A stretch of DNA of 64,000 bases from Pelobates cultripes (lineage: Eukaryota; Chordata; Amphibia; Anura; Pelobatidae). The notes under the pieces were generated by a model. The model had not been told where the DNA came from and did not search any database. It saw only the letters and a program-made list of their open reading frames with translations. Position numbers and translations under genes: made by a program. The stretch spans positions 275,554,477 through 275,618,476 of the forward strand of contig OW240915.1 in NCBI GenBank assembly GCA_933207985.1, given 5' to 3'. Below, in pieces: positions 10,118 through 23,423 of the stretch. Within the stretch, counting starts at the first letter, position 1, and each line of letters opens with the position of its first letter.

Positions 10118-13100
10118 GTTAAGTAAACATTCTAAAACGTCATGTGTTCTCCGCCTTAACTAGTGTCTCATTTCTCATTTTTAGCTCATGGAGACCTATA
10201 ACCAGCACATCCTCAGGAAATTAAAAAAAAGATAGCAAAAAGCCAGGCTTAATATACAAATACAATTTACAACATATAATATGTAGGCAAAGAGAACAGA
10301 TAGGGGTTGTGCATCCATCGCCACTACATACCACTCAAATGGCAATAATAATAATAACCCCAGTGTCCTAAGAATCAGGACATTGTTTTAAAGCAAAAAA
10401 AATAAAAAATGATAAGATCACCTGGTTTAATCATATATTATAACACCATAATTGTCATTTATATCACAATAAGTATCATTACAGCCACGTCTACCATTGC
10501 AGTACCAAAATAGCAAATTGTAGTGGTGGGGCGGATGTAATTAATTCCAAAAAGGTATAGTTCAATGTTTAGTGAATAAATCCCCCTTCGCATGTTGCTC
10601 AAAATTGGGGTTTGATGGGATGCTTTGTGGCACTGACTATTTTGTAATGTAATAAATACATTATGCTTGCTTTTACTTTTGTGTTGCATTACATTTGCTA
10701 ATTTAAGCACACATGCAATGCAATACGATTTGTCCAAATAGTTTTAACAAAACAAATAGGCGTAATGCATTTACGACAAACAAAATTAATGAACATGTAG
10801 TTTGTCGATCGGTTGTACAATTTATATGAACTGAACTGCAAACAAATAATTTTTATGTCATGCACATATCTAAAAAATATATGTTAATATGTATATACCC
10901 CTATATAAAATAATTTAGATATGATTTCTGGCTATTTTTATCTGAATTAGATAATTTAGTTTGTTTTTGTGTTAAAATCATGTTTTGTAACTTGAAACTC
11001 TAATAACTGTCAAAATTATATCTCAGGCATAACATATACTACACTGATATAGATCGAAAATAAAAAAAAAATAATGGAAAAAGTGTATGATCAGAAATTC
11101 CTATTATTTGAGCTCTCACATTTGCCCAATAATGTGCTCACTCAATATAGCTCATCAAATTCCTTGTTTTAGCTAGATAAGCTCTGATACAAACACATCA
11201 GGAAAGCAATAAAACAAAAATCATAAACCAAATCTAACATAAAGTAGGATTCAAGAACAAAAAAAAACAATGTTTTTGATATATTCATCTTGTATTCAAG
11301 AACTATGAAATGATTTATCATAAATTAGTCTTATACATGTAATAAGTGAAATTCTGGGCTATCAATATTAATCTGCTTCTATCCCCAATTGCACTTATAT
11401 TGTCGAGTCACACAAAGGATGCAGGAAGCTATTAAAGACATAGCAGTATTAGAAATCGAACCATAGTGGCTTGTTGTTACGGCACTCTGACATTATTGGT
11501 TCTCGTAAACAGTTACATAATGTTCTGTGAAGTCATTTAAGATACACATGTTCTATAAAGTCAGTTAACTAAAATTATAATCTAGATTTAAAGAGACGGT
11601 TCTACCTACAGTAGGATTTCTATGAACATTTTTTAACTGTTGGTTAAATAATTGATTTTCATTTTGAAAATAAGAAATTAGGAAATATTGCTCTATTTGT
11701 TCATTATCAGCACCATCAACTCAAATTCTGCTATAACATTAAAATAAGTATATGATTTTAATTTTTCTTTTTTAAATAATGAACGTTGTTTGAATGCATC
11801 AGAAAATGAGTGTTAGTGTAACAAAAAATACATTGCTGCTGAGCCTTTAATAAAGTGAATTGTCTTGAGTTGAAATTTTAAAAATTATAAAATAAACCAT
11901 TAACGCTTAAGCAAAATCCTAAATCAGGTGATTTGAAGATTTGTTTCCAACTTGCCACTTTTGACTTATTCCTTTTCACATCAACCCTCTCAGAATTCTG
12001 AAATGAAGCTTATACAGGTTTATCCATATTTATATATACACATACTGGAGTTAGAACAATTGGGGTCACTCACAAATGTTCTTATTCTCCATGAAAACAT
12101 ACATGAAATTACTTTAAATTGGAAATATAGTCATTGACAAGGTTAGAAATAATACATTTTTAGTGAAAAAATAATTTTTGCCTTCAAACTTTGCATTCAT
12201 CAAAGAATAATCCATGTGTAACAATTGCAGCCTTGCATTTTAGTTGCCACCATAAAATGCCACACAAATAATCATGTTTACCAGTTAATAATTACTTATA
12301 GTTTTACTAATTATCTTCATATTTTTAGTATTATCTGCGCTTTTTTGTTTACATTTTAACTGTACTACAAAAAAATACTTACTCTGCTGGTGTTCCATCC
12401 AATGAGTTACACTCTATTGCAGACATGCAATTATTTGTTCTCCTTGCAAATACAATAGTTTCTTTCAATATTAATAGTTTGCTTCTAATATTTGAGAAAT
12501 TCTTCATAATTGGCCATCTTCTAGGTTTGCATACTCCACAGTAATTTTTCAGGATATAAGATGACTGGAAGCTACATCAGAAAAGGTAGGTTAAAGAGAC
12601 TCTGTTTAAATAAGGCACAATACAAAACTTAAGGAAAATGAATATGTGATGATCAACCTTTTTGACAAAATGCTTCCACTTTCCATCACTACTCACCTAA
12701 AATGTACATATAGAGAGATTTGGTTTTCAAAGGATAATGAGAGTAAGTAAATGAGAATGTTTCCTACATATCCTTGGACCCTCATCTGTTATAATACAAG
12801 GAAAAGTATTGAACAATATGTGGCTATTCAGCAGTTAACATACAATAACCCCTATGAGTCTTAGTTTTGGTTGAAGTTTATGTTTTGCTTTGCAGACAAA
12901 GATTTAACAAAAGCACAGCCAAGACTAAGGTACAGCTTCTAACCTGATTTTGAGATTGTATTTGTTCTTCCCTTTAAGTATTTTTAGCCTGGAGTGTGAC
13001 CCCAGAGCAGTTAACATCAATTGTGTGTGCAGTTTTACTAAATCAGACACACAGAGAACACACTGCACAGCACACCAGTTCCTATACCTTGGCAACATAC

Positions 13101-14482
13101 ATCTATATATATAAACAAAATGGTACAAGCACAATAAAAATAGAATATCACTTAAATATTCAATTGATATTGAGATGCGTTGGTCTATATATTGAAACTA
13201 TCTTATTCTATAATGCTCGTTGGCTAGGGGAATTGCTGGCTGTGAACACACACGATGCTCTTTCGCCGATAGCGCGCATATTAAGACGAGCCTTGTTCCA
13301 AGGTGAGATACGTTCAAACCTACTTGACCTCTACAACATCGCTAGCTCCAAAGATCGCATTTTCCCTTCTTTTTTTTAAATCCCACACTAAATCTCTATA
13401 TGTTGCTAGGAACTGAAACGGGGAAATGATGTAATCCACATATTCCCACAGTGCTGAACACAGACATTGGTGTCTTCTGACCCCCAAAGTAGCTACTGGA
13501 TGGTGTTAGTTCCCTAGTGAGGTCTACAAAAGAGGGATAATGCTGCAGAATCATGGCGTTACAGCACAGTCTCTGTAAACATTGTCAATCTAGTCTTCTG
13601 GACTCTTCTGGTAAATTAGAAGATACACCTTATGGTTTAGTTTATTTCAGGCAACAGTGGGCTTACTGAGTAGGGAAAGTGGGATTTGGCATTTTCTCAC
13701 CATATAATAATTATATGGCTTATTACTACAAATAACTAAACAGCAAACTATGCAGCTGCAACTCTGTAGAAAAAAAAAGCCATAAAGAAGAAGCATAGTT
13801 TTTGTTCAATAAAACCAGGTCTTATATAAAATGGTGCTGAAAACAAGAAACTTGCAGTATATAGAAGTCATGAGTGAGGCCAGAGGAGAATGGCAAGAGA
13901 CCTTTAATCTAAGAGGAAGGTCACAAATATTCAAATATTCATTATCTACAGAAGGGAATATTCCAATGCACAACACATTAAACTGTGAAGCAATGGCTAA
14001 AGCAGCAGAAAGCAAAACTTGGTTTTGATATGGTCAGCTAAAATGAAGATGAGGCTAAACTAGGCATGTAGTCATTAAAACTGGATGAATAAACATTAGA
14101 CATATGTAGCTAATCTGAAAAATCATAATTTAGTTTATGTCCTGCAGATGGTAGTGCTAAACTGACAGAATCCATTGATCTATTCTGCCTTGAGTCAATG
14201 GCACAGCCGGTTTTGCAGCCGTGTACAGAGTATATTTGTTATACATGTTAGAACCTTTACTAATACTTTAATCCTACAGAATACCTAAGCATCACCTTTA
14301 ACTTTGTGAATCTAAGGTGATCATGATGCACCCATTTTCAAATGGATAATTCCAGTTAATAAATGCTCCATATCGCAAAGCGATTGTGCATCATTTCAAG
14401 ATCATTCCACCATGGTGAATTCGGCTTACTTGTATTGCTGTCCCTAGATTTCAGCCAAACTGAACCAGCAGAACTAATCATA
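10118..14482. other. Long AT-rich intergenic stretch
   Basis: About 4.3 kb of low-GC DNA. A frame at 12996-13379 (127 aa, containing RWLGELLAVNTHDALSP) has no family that I recognise; its GC-richer end (13200-13360) stands out slightly from the surroundings and may be a fragment of an unidentified repeat. Small frames at 13806-14028 overlap on both strands and look random. Confidence 0.45.
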
Positions 14483-15036
14483 TTAAAGGAGCACTATAGT
14501 CATCAAAACAACTTTAGCTTAATGAAGAAGTTAAGGTGTATAGATTCTGCCTCTGAAGTTTCACTACGCAATTCACCGCCATTTAGAAGTTAAATCACTT
14601 TTGTTTCTGTCCATGCAGCCATAGCCACACCTCCCCAGCTGTGACTCACTCAGTCTGGATAAAAAAAATAAATGATTTCACTTACAATCAGATGTAACTT
14701 TGACAGTTTGTATCTTCTGTTCCCTAAATTAAACTTTAATCACACACAGGAGGCTCTTGCAGGGTCTAGCAAGCTATTAACAGTGCAATGGGTACGAATT
14801 TTTAAATTAAACATAATTTGCAATAAAGGAAGTATAAACATTAGATGACTCTTTACGGGAAGTGTTTAGGAAGGCTGTGCAAGTCACATGCAGGGAGGTG
14901 TGACTGTGGTGCATAAACAAATTGATTTAACTCCTAAACTGCAGAGAATTGTGCAGTGAGACTGCAGGTACATGATATATACACCAAAATGTCTTCATTA
15001 AGCTAAAGTTGTTTTGGTGACACTAGTGTCCCTTTA
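14483..15036. mobile_element. T2/Kolobok-like MITE with about 58-bp TIRs
   Basis: The left end TTAAAGGAGCACTATAGTC continues into ACAACTTTAGCTTAATGAAG and GTGTATA. The right end is the inverted counterpart, running from TATACACC through TTAAGCTAAAGTTGTTTTGG to GTGTCCCTTTA. No protein is coded. The interior (for example CACATGCAGGGAGG inverted) matches the right half of the element at 2987-4716, so both belong to one family, with the minisatellite as an addition in the longer one. Confidence 0.85.
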
Positions 15037-16540
15037 TTTATTGCTTAGTTGTTCGTGTTTTGGCTTCTGAACAGTGCATGTAATATACGTATCTCTAACT
15101 AGTATTAACATTCACAGATCTGAGCTGTATATGCTTATTAGGAAGTTTTAATTAAGAACTTATTTCGACCACTTTTTCATTTTATAAAAATTTTATTTTT
15201 CTGAATAAACAATATTGATGATCATTTAACCAGATTTGTACTCATGGACTCATTGAAAAAATTAGATTATATTTAGTACAAAGAATGAATGTGCTACTTT
15301 TAAAATAAGTCTTTTAAGCATTTTTTTTCATCTTGTGAGATGACTTCAGGTGTTCATTTTAAGCATCTCTTACATTAAATTCACCCTGTGCACAATTTCA
15401 GTGTCACACTGAGATACGTAAACATTTATCCTGTTACAGCTTGCATCAGACAGTTTTTTATTTTTTGGTTAGTTAGACATTGTCTTTCTTTTTTAGCAAA
15501 TGTATTAATCTTACTCAAGAACAAAAAAAAAAAAAATGCATCATCACCAGTAGTTCATTTTAATGATGGACATTTAAAGTTTCTACAAGTATATATCTAT
15601 CTGTTTAGCAGTGGACATATACAATATGAAACCTCACATGATGTATTCACCACATCTAAGAACAAAAGTACTTTGACATCACTTTAAAAAGAGATTAACT
15701 CCTCTGCATTGCATTCCAAATATACAAAATTAACATTTTTACCACTAAGTACAACAAACAACATGGGTTTCAGAAAAAAAATGTACCAGAGCTAGGAAAA
15801 ATTAATTGTATGTAATAATTTCAGTTTTTTAACTAGTAATTGAAACTTCTCATATATTTGCAGTTTTTCTAAGAAACCTATAACAAGCACAGTGCTATTA
15901 ATATGGTAATTTATTTTACAGTTTATACAGATTTATTGTGTATATGGTTTGTTCTGTAGTTAAATGAAAGTTTGCTTCTGGTTGACTGCTCAAACTATTA
16001 TCAAAAAAGGATTGATTTCTAGAATATTATTCTTTTTTTTCATACTCACACAAATATGAATAAACATGCACATACACATATGGAAGATTAAATTTAAAAG
16101 TTAACACCAGAGGTATAGAACGTTTTCTGTATAAACCTTTTTTAAGAAAGTAAAAAAACTATAAAAAAACCCTAAAACTTACATTTAAAATAACTAATGA
16201 GGAAATTTGGGATAACATTGTAAGACTAAAGAAAATAGAAATTTGGAAAATCAATGGTTAAATATGATATGCTGGTGAAGGATGAGTTGGCACCCAATCC
16301 TGTGTGGCACATACACATAGACTTTGGGTTATTTATTAAACAACTGGACAAAATTCTGGTAAACTAACCATATTTCAACTAAATTTGTAATTCTCATATT
16401 TACGAATTGGAAATTGAAATTTGAGACTGAAATTTGGTCATATTAATTGAATAAGCACAATAATTTGTAATTCTCACATGTGAATCCTATGTAAAATATA
16501 GAATTTGCCAATACCATTACCCCCTCATAACCACGCAACT
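15037..16540. other. AT-rich intergenic DNA
   Basis: No convincing gene. A 99-aa frame at 15388-15687 has no motif and lies in AT-rich, homopolymer-rich DNA. Confidence 0.45.
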
Positions 16541-19500
16541 ATGAAAATTCAATCTCATAACACCAGGGGACTAAACAACCCACATAAGCGCAGCATCCTC
16601 ATAGAGGAAGCTCAATGAGCAAAGATTGATATACTCTGTGTTCAAGAAACACATTTTGTAACAAATAGAATCCCCCAGTTTGGATTACGTGACCACCCTA
16701 CCCAATACCATGCAACCCACTCAACCAAAACAAAAGGAGTCTCCTTTTTAATACACTGTTCCTTATCCTTTGAATTATTGCAAATCAAGAAATATACCCA
16801 AGGCAGATTTCTCATCCTACATTGCATGATAAATGAGGTTAAATATACTTGGGCCCAATGCTCATCAAAGGAACTTCTTACATAAAGTTCTCACCAAACT
16901 TCCTATAGTGGCCTCAAGTTCTCTCATTGTGTGTGGAGACCTTAACCACATACTGGATTCAAATGCCGACCCTACCCTACCTGACTCGTCCCCTGGACAC
17001 ACAGCTATATTAGCACACAGCAAAGCTTTAACTAAACTCATGTCTGAACAAATGAAGATGCAGTTTTTATACCTATTGTCTCCATTTTTATTCATCTTTT
17101 TTATACATATTGTCTCCATTTTTATGGGTACATCTTACTGCATCTTCATTTATATTTTGACACAGATTCACCATTTTTTTATGTCACTTAGTGTCCTAAC
17201 TTTCACTTCTGTTTTGTTTTACAATTCTTAAAGGCACAGTACCTAGCTTTTTACACATTTGATTTTTTACACATTTTTTTACACATTCTTTTGATAGATA
17301 CACGCATTGAAAGTTTTTATATATCACTTATTTTATATACTAGTTATTTCATTTGATTTTAAGCTATTTCCACAAGACAGCTCCTGGCACCCACACACTA
17401 TCCTCTAGAGTGCTTTTCTTGCTATTAGTTATAGGTTTTTGTGAATCCCTATTCTTTACAGTCTGAGCGACTTAGTGCCAGTTGAACTCCCTCTCCTCTG
17501 TGTACACAATAGGTATACCAGAAATTCTTATCTTATGGTATATATGATGCCTGAAGAACACTTAATCCCCCCGGAAGGAAATTCACCTTCTACTCCAGTG
17601 TACATAAATCTTTCTCTAGGATAAATCAGATTATGCTATCTGGCCATCTTCTCCCACAGATCACACATTGTTTAATTGGAGATATAGTGTGGTTAGAGCA
17701 CGCACCACTCACGCTCATACTTCAAGGGCACTTCCCTCACAAAGGACAGACTAAATGATTCCCTCCCGCAAGACCCCAAGTTCCTTGCCCAAATGACACA
17801 GACCATAGAGGACTATTTTAAAATAAATGATACCCCGGATATATACTCTCTTGCCCTCTGGCAAGATCATAAACCAGCCGAGCCTCATTTTTGAAACGTA
17901 AGTCCCATACGGCATACATTGACCTGCTATGTTCTCTGTGTGATGCCACAAATACACTGCGGATATACACCTACAAACCATAGCAGAAACCACCAAACGC
18001 ATAAATAAAATCCACTTAGCTAAAACCGCATAAACTCTTCGAAAACTTAAAATGCAAACCTACTCCCAGGGTAACAAGGCGGGGAAAGTCCTGGCGATGA
18101 TGTTATCGAAAAACAAGCTCAGTCTAAAATTCCATATTTAATTTCTAATGCAAACACAAAGCTTTACAATCCTCAGGGCATCAATGACGAAATGGCCTCC
18201 TTCTACCATACCCTGTATAATTTGAAAAATAGCCATACACTACATCATCCAACAGACCACGAGATACATGTATTATTGAACCTCACTAAACTGCCAATAT
18301 CAACCTCACGACACCGGGAGATCCTACAGAGACTGGTAACATGCCAAGAAATCTCACAAACTCTCTTCCATCAGGGAAATACTCATGGCAGGATGGCCTT
18401 ATGAACTCTTATTATAAGCTTTTCTCCCATATCCTGGCCCCTCAGTTGGAATGGGTGTATGGTCATATTATAAGCTCAGAGGACATGCCATAAGAGATGC
18501 TGATGGCACACATAGCTACCCTCCCAAAGCCAGGAAAATCTCTTAATGAAAGCCAAGATCTGAACCCTATATCACTATTAAATACAGATACCAAGCTGGT
18601 GGCCAAAATCTGCTCTAATAGATTATCCCAAGTCATACCCATGATTGTACATGCAGATCAGGTGGGGTTTATGAATGGGTTCTCAGGGTGTAGATGATAC
18701 AAAGAAAGTTTTAAACCTGCTGGGTGGGCTGTGGGGAGGGAGGGCTCCCACTGAACTTATTTCTCTGGAAGCGGCAAAGGCCTTTGATAGACTCTAATGG
18801 CCCTTCCTCCTCACGGTCCTAAGGAGATTTGGGTTCCCCCCACAATTTATATCCCTGGTTAAAGCTCTATACTCATGCCCCTCAGCACAAGTGGTTAATG
18901 GGGGTTTCACATCCCACAGCTTTACTATTTCTAATGGCTCAAGGCAGGGCTGTCCGCTCTCCCCAATTTTGTATATCATGGCACTGGAATCCCTGACCCA
19001 GCTGATCAGGGGTAATCCCAATATCATGGAATCAAAGTCAAATGCAAGCGATAGGTATCAATAACCCGAAACATACTCTAGACACTCTAAAACATGCATA
19101 TGCATATGAATGGCAAACAGACTCACTCAAATTTATGCGCATAGCCTCTACAAGGCCAACTACCAAACCCTGCTACATGATGCTAAAATGCAAATTCAGG
19201 GATGGAAATGAAATGTATCTGCTGGACCGGTAGGATAGCAGTGACAAAAAATGCTACTCAATCCAAATTTCCAATATTAGTTTCGAACACTCCCTATTAT
19301 GCTTCCCACACAATATATACAAAAGGCTCAAAGGCTTATTAACTCCTTTATCTGGAATGATTCCAAACCCAGAATTGCAAAAACCGCCCTGTACAAACCC
19401 TTCTCACCCAGAAGCACCTACTGCTGCTCAATGTATCCAAACCCTAAAACTTATTAAACAATACGAAAAGATGGCAATGAAATGCCAACCCCCGAAACCA

Positions 19501-19660
19501 TTAATATTAACGGCATGGACATCTTGGGAATCATATCTCTCTAAAAATCAAACAAGCTAATCAACAGACATATATCCTACCCACACTGGTTACACTTATA
19601 CCAAAATGAGTGGAGGTTCATCATGGGGATAAAAAAACAATACTGAGAGTAAGCCATAGG
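16541..19660 (+). pseudogene. L1/Tx1-type LINE ORF2 (heavily decayed, interrupted)
   Basis: Apurinic-type endonuclease start at 16541 (KIQSHNTRGLNNPHKRS), CVQETHF at about 16640, THSTKTKGVSFLIH at about 16720, and CGDLNHILD at about 16935. An insertion (about 17050-17540) follows, then the domain resumes with RTLNPPGRKFTFYSS (from 17546) and GDIVWLEHAPLTLIL (about 17670). RT blocks follow: EAAKAFDRL at about 18770-18795 and NGSRQGCPLSPILYIMALES at about 18935-18995. The FADD region is missing, probably through a deletion near 19040. Many stops and frame changes. Block order and spacing match the better-preserved element at 27095-33279 on the other strand, but the sequences are clearly diverged. 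Confidence 0.88.
17050..17540. mobile_element. Unidentified insertion in the LINE endonuclease, starting with a 102-bp inverted repeat
   Basis: The LINE protein homology stops after KALTKLMSE and resumes at YDA in the same region, so about 490 bp were inserted. The left end starts with AAATGAAGATGCAGT (17050-17064), whose perfect inverted copy lies at 17137-17151. Between them is a tandem pair of TTTTTATAC.TATTGTCTCC units. Right boundary is approximate. No family assigned. Confidence 0.55.
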
Positions 19661-21838
19661 ACACAGTTAGCTGTGACCATAGCACAACCTATGTCAATGT
19701 CAAGGTACTGAATATGCCAAACTTATCCTATGTGTCTAATGTGTTATGATATATTATCAATATGACATGCATGTCACACATAAAACGGTGTGGCGGAGAA
19801 TCTTGAGACTCACCCCTAGGGGAATTGCAAGAGATGACCAACCCATGTAAACGAAGGGTGTATGATACGCTGTAATGATGGAACACGCTACCTCCCCTTA
19901 CAATGTAATCTTGTGTTAGAGTAGGAAAAAAAAGTCTATTCTCTTTTGGTTCACACACACATGACATTGCATGGTTAGACCATACTGCCTTGATGTGTTC
20001 ACTCGATCATGGTGATTAAATGAAACTAAGAGACGTCTTTGTGGCTTTATATATTCAGAAAGAGCTTTCAAATGTTTTATGTCCCAAACAGCACTCCAGT
20101 GTAGAGTTACTACTACATCAAACTATGTCAAACTCACAAAGACTATAATAAAGGGACTTCTGTCCAAATTTAAATTTAAGATGTTAGCACTTATTCCGTA
20201 ACTAAGAACTAATCTCCTTGACCTGTAGGCTAAACAGAACCTTACTGTAGATCCTAGTTCTACATCCACTGATGTAAGTATTATGCTACTTTGTCCTGAG
20301 ATATTGCTCATGCTTTTGAACATGCCTGACAGAAGTAGTTTGTTTATGTTAAGAGACTAGCAGAAATTAAGAGAGTTAATAAACCAGCAGAAATTACAAG
20401 TTCATACCTGAATCACGGATGTTACTGGTATTGACCACTATATCTCTCAACAGTTACACAATTACAACACAATTGGTTGACTTGTGCAAGTCATTTAAGT
20501 TTGGGTAATCGGCAATCATCTGAAATTGCAAACTCTGAAACAACATGTATGAATCACAAAACAAATGAAACAGACAATGGATGAACAGTTTTATTTGATT
20601 CATGATTCAGAGATCTGTCTGTGGTGCCAAATAAAAGAAATAAATATAGACCTCTGTTGCGACTTGAATTTGAATCAAGAACCTGTACAGTGGAAAATAT
20701 GTTCTGTTTGATTTGTGATTCTGAATCTAAAAAAGAGATTATTGATGGGAAAAAAGATGATTGATGCTAGGGGATAATCACTAAATGTTAACTTTATTCA
20801 CAGAAGTGAGAGGAAACCATTACAGGGAAAAAGGAGAAGCAGTATACATATATTATATGTTTTGTATATATTATATTATATGTTTAATAACTACATAACA
20901 TATAAATATAGATTTTATTTTACTGTTGGTCTGTTGGTTACAGTTTTTCATTTCACCTATGGACCAAATGGTGGAAAAAAGTAAAAGAGAGATCACATGA
21001 TGATATTGGTTTTGGGAGACACCTCTTCCTGTGATTGTATGTGTGGGTGAGTCTGAGGTAATAAAAACATAAACACAAAAACTGTAAGTAACAAATACCT
21101 CTTTCCAGCTATGACAATAAGTTGTGTAACCAAGTCTTCCAGTTGTGAAGAACATAGCTCATTTTTATGTGAATATTGTTCCTGTTACAATAAATATTAA
21201 TATTCTGCAACAACTTCCCTGATTAAAGTGAGTTTTGACAGCAAAGAAATCTTGTCAGGAACAGATATTTTTGTCAATAGAAGATATACACAAACTTTGT
21301 CAAAAAATAACAAATGGCGATGAGGATAGGATCACCCTCTGTCAAATGGCCAGTTTAGAAGCTTCATTCAAACCTGAAAATCACACTCGAAAACAACAGG
21401 ACCCATCAGTGCAAACAAACAAGAATCTCTAGACCACTTTGTGGTACATTATCTTAATATTAATTCATATTCTATTCATAATATATTTATATTTTGCAGT
21501 ACACTGACTGGCTCATTTTCACAATCTTTTGTTTTGCTTGATTCGTTTCCAAATTAGATTTTTGGTATAGAAATTCTGATGAACCGAAAATGTAGTATCC
21601 CCCCAAAAATATTTTCTGAAAACTTATTCTGGAACAAATCGTCTCACCTTGCACAAGTCTAGTTTTATGTTATGCAGGTTCCTTATTTGTGTTGTTGACA
21701 GATTTATACATGAAATCTGTAGAAACCTACAAGCTGTTTAATGACCACAAAAACAAAGTCTGCAAAAAGTGATGTTCCCACCAAAATATTCATCTTGAGG
21801 TATATGTGATGTCTTTATTCAGTTACAGAAACAGAGTG
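19661..21838. other. Intergenic DNA, nothing recognised
   Basis: The first few hundred bases may be the 3' untranslated region of the decayed LINE. The remainder is low-GC sequence without a credible frame or terminal repeats. Confidence 0.4.
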
Positions 21839-22044
21839 AATAGAGAGACATAGCGTTTAACTGTGTGTGGACTAGTAACAGTGTGCAATTCCGGGTTCGT
21901 TCTACGAACCCGGAAGTGGATCGCAATCAGTTATCTTCCTCTCTTCCTCTAATACATTTGCTCCAAAACGTTTATTAGAGGAAGAGAGGAAGATAATTGA
22001 TTGCGATCCACTTCCGGGTTCATGGAACGCAAAGTGGAACGCAT

Positions 22045-22146
22045 ACGGCGCACGTGATGACGTCATCCGTCTTTTTGCCGCCGAAACGGAAATTGAACAC
22101 CTGCCGAAAGTCCTTGAACAATCAACGGGGGATGTATAAAAGGACT
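22045..22146 (+). promoter_or_regulatory. Putative element promoter: E-box/CRE palindromes and TATA-like box
   Basis: CACGTGATGACGTCATC (22051-22067) joins an E-box-like CACGTG to a perfect CRE-like TGACGTCA. About 70 bp downstream is GTATAAAAGG. The spacing and the following hammerhead-like motif suggest the promoter of a Penelope-type terminal repeat. Function is inferred only. Confidence 0.4.
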
Positions 22147-22202
22147 GTGGGAGGGATAATTTTGATTGCTGCTATTATTATTATTGTATTTTATTTCACC
22201 AA

Positions 22203-22243
22203 GTCCCTGAGGAAGTCCAATTGAAGGACGAAACGCGTAGGAC
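22203..22243 (+). ncRNA. Hammerhead-ribozyme-like motif, type I arrangement
   Basis: Stem I GTCC/GGAC (22203-22206 with 22240-22243), core CTGAGGA (22207-22213), an extra A, stem II GTCC/GGAC (22215-22218 with 22226-22229) around a 7-nt loop, then GAAA (22230-22233), a minimal stem III ACGCGT and a permitted A at the cleavage position. All conserved core positions are present. The extra A before stem II departs from the consensus, so catalysis is uncertain. Confidence 0.6.
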
Positions 22244-22518
22244 GTTTTCATGGTGACATGCTGTTTGTTTTATATCTTAATGTAAGTCATTAAATCACTT
22301 TTTAATATACTGTGGAAGTGCACTACATTTTGTATATTTTTCTCTTTTGAGTTATATATACCTATCTGCCTATGACATGTGAGGAGGGACAACACAGTGG
22401 ATATTGAAGAAAAAGGATATCATTCAAGGCTTTTTCACATCAAACAATTTGTGAGTAACCAATTGTAATTGCACACTGTTACTAGTCCCCACACAGTTAA
22501 ACGCTATGTCTCTCTATT

Positions 22519-23423
22519 TAATTTGCATTTAGCAGATCATCCCCTATTCTATTTGTATATACCTATTGAAGACAAGAGGAAGTTTTTGGGGATTTACCTG
22601 GATATTTCACCTAAATTACAGGGAAGTCCTGGTTTGCTTCAAATTGTATATTTTTCACTGGGGTTGTGTTCACATATATTGTTGTTTTTGTTTGTACAGA
22701 AACAGAGTGGGCAGGCAGGTTAGTTATAATAACCTCCAAAAGACAGAAAAGATTTCAGACCTAATGGGTGTTACCACCTCTTAGGTCTTCTATCTTTAAG
22801 AGTGCAACGCTATATAATGTGTGAAAGCACAGTGAATTACCTGTAATTCAAAGGCAATTATCCTTTATATTCTCCAATGTAATATATATACAAAAGAAAA
22901 CAGAAACATATACAGATAATTGTGCAGTATATCTATTACTTTAGTGAAGTGTTTAGTGGGTAACATATATATATCTCCACTCACATTTTTTAGAGCCTTT
23001 TCAAGTGAATTAGGCTCTATACTTTCGTGCGTCTGTGTCTTTAAGGGTAGATCACACGACCCCTCTCTCCAGGTTAAGTGTGTATTTTCCTCTCCCCAGC
23101 GTATATAAAAGACACAGAATTATCCAACTAAGTGTAGCATCCTTTGTAATATTTTCATATAAATAACAAATTAAAGTGCTCACCTTAATTAGAGCCTTTT
23201 GGTAACTGGCTCTAAGTGTATAGGCCTAGTGTCAATTTGTGGGGTGACACTGCCCCTTCCCTGGAATCACTGGTGCTGGATACAGTGGATAGTATAAAAT
23301 AAGGGAATTTATTACAATATATATAAAAACAGTATAAAAATATTTCTAGAAAATAAAAAATTGAATAAGAACAAAATATTGCAAGTATTGGTGGTTCAGA
23401 AAAAAATGATGAGTCCACTTTAA
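22519..23423 (-). other. Probable 3' non-coding sequence of the minus-strand Penelope-like element
   Basis: Non-coding DNA between the two hammerhead-like motifs. It contains repeated AGAGCC/GGCTCT segments in opposite orientation (22992-23014 and 23192-23215). Where one element ends and the other begins is not clear. Confidence 0.35.

Larger units (their letters stand above)
21839..22518. mobile_element. Penelope-type terminal region with nested inverted repeats
   Basis: Outer inverted repeat: 52-bp arms at 21839-21890 and 22467-22518 with one mismatch. Inside it, a second inverted repeat of 49-bp arms (21906-21954 and about 21973-22021, one mismatch) and a small palindrome at 21891-21913. 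Between lie CACGTG and TGACGTCA boxes (22051-22067), a TATA-like GTATAAAAGG (22135-22144) and a hammerhead-like motif (22203-22243). The content resembles a Penelope terminal repeat partly copied in inverted orientation. No protein is coded. Confidence 0.6.

Noticed and set aside
17546..17600. CCTGAAGAAC followed by GGAAG as a further hammerhead-like core
   Set aside because: It lacks GAAAC and stem pairing, and the reading frame shows that it is LINE endonuclease coding sequence.
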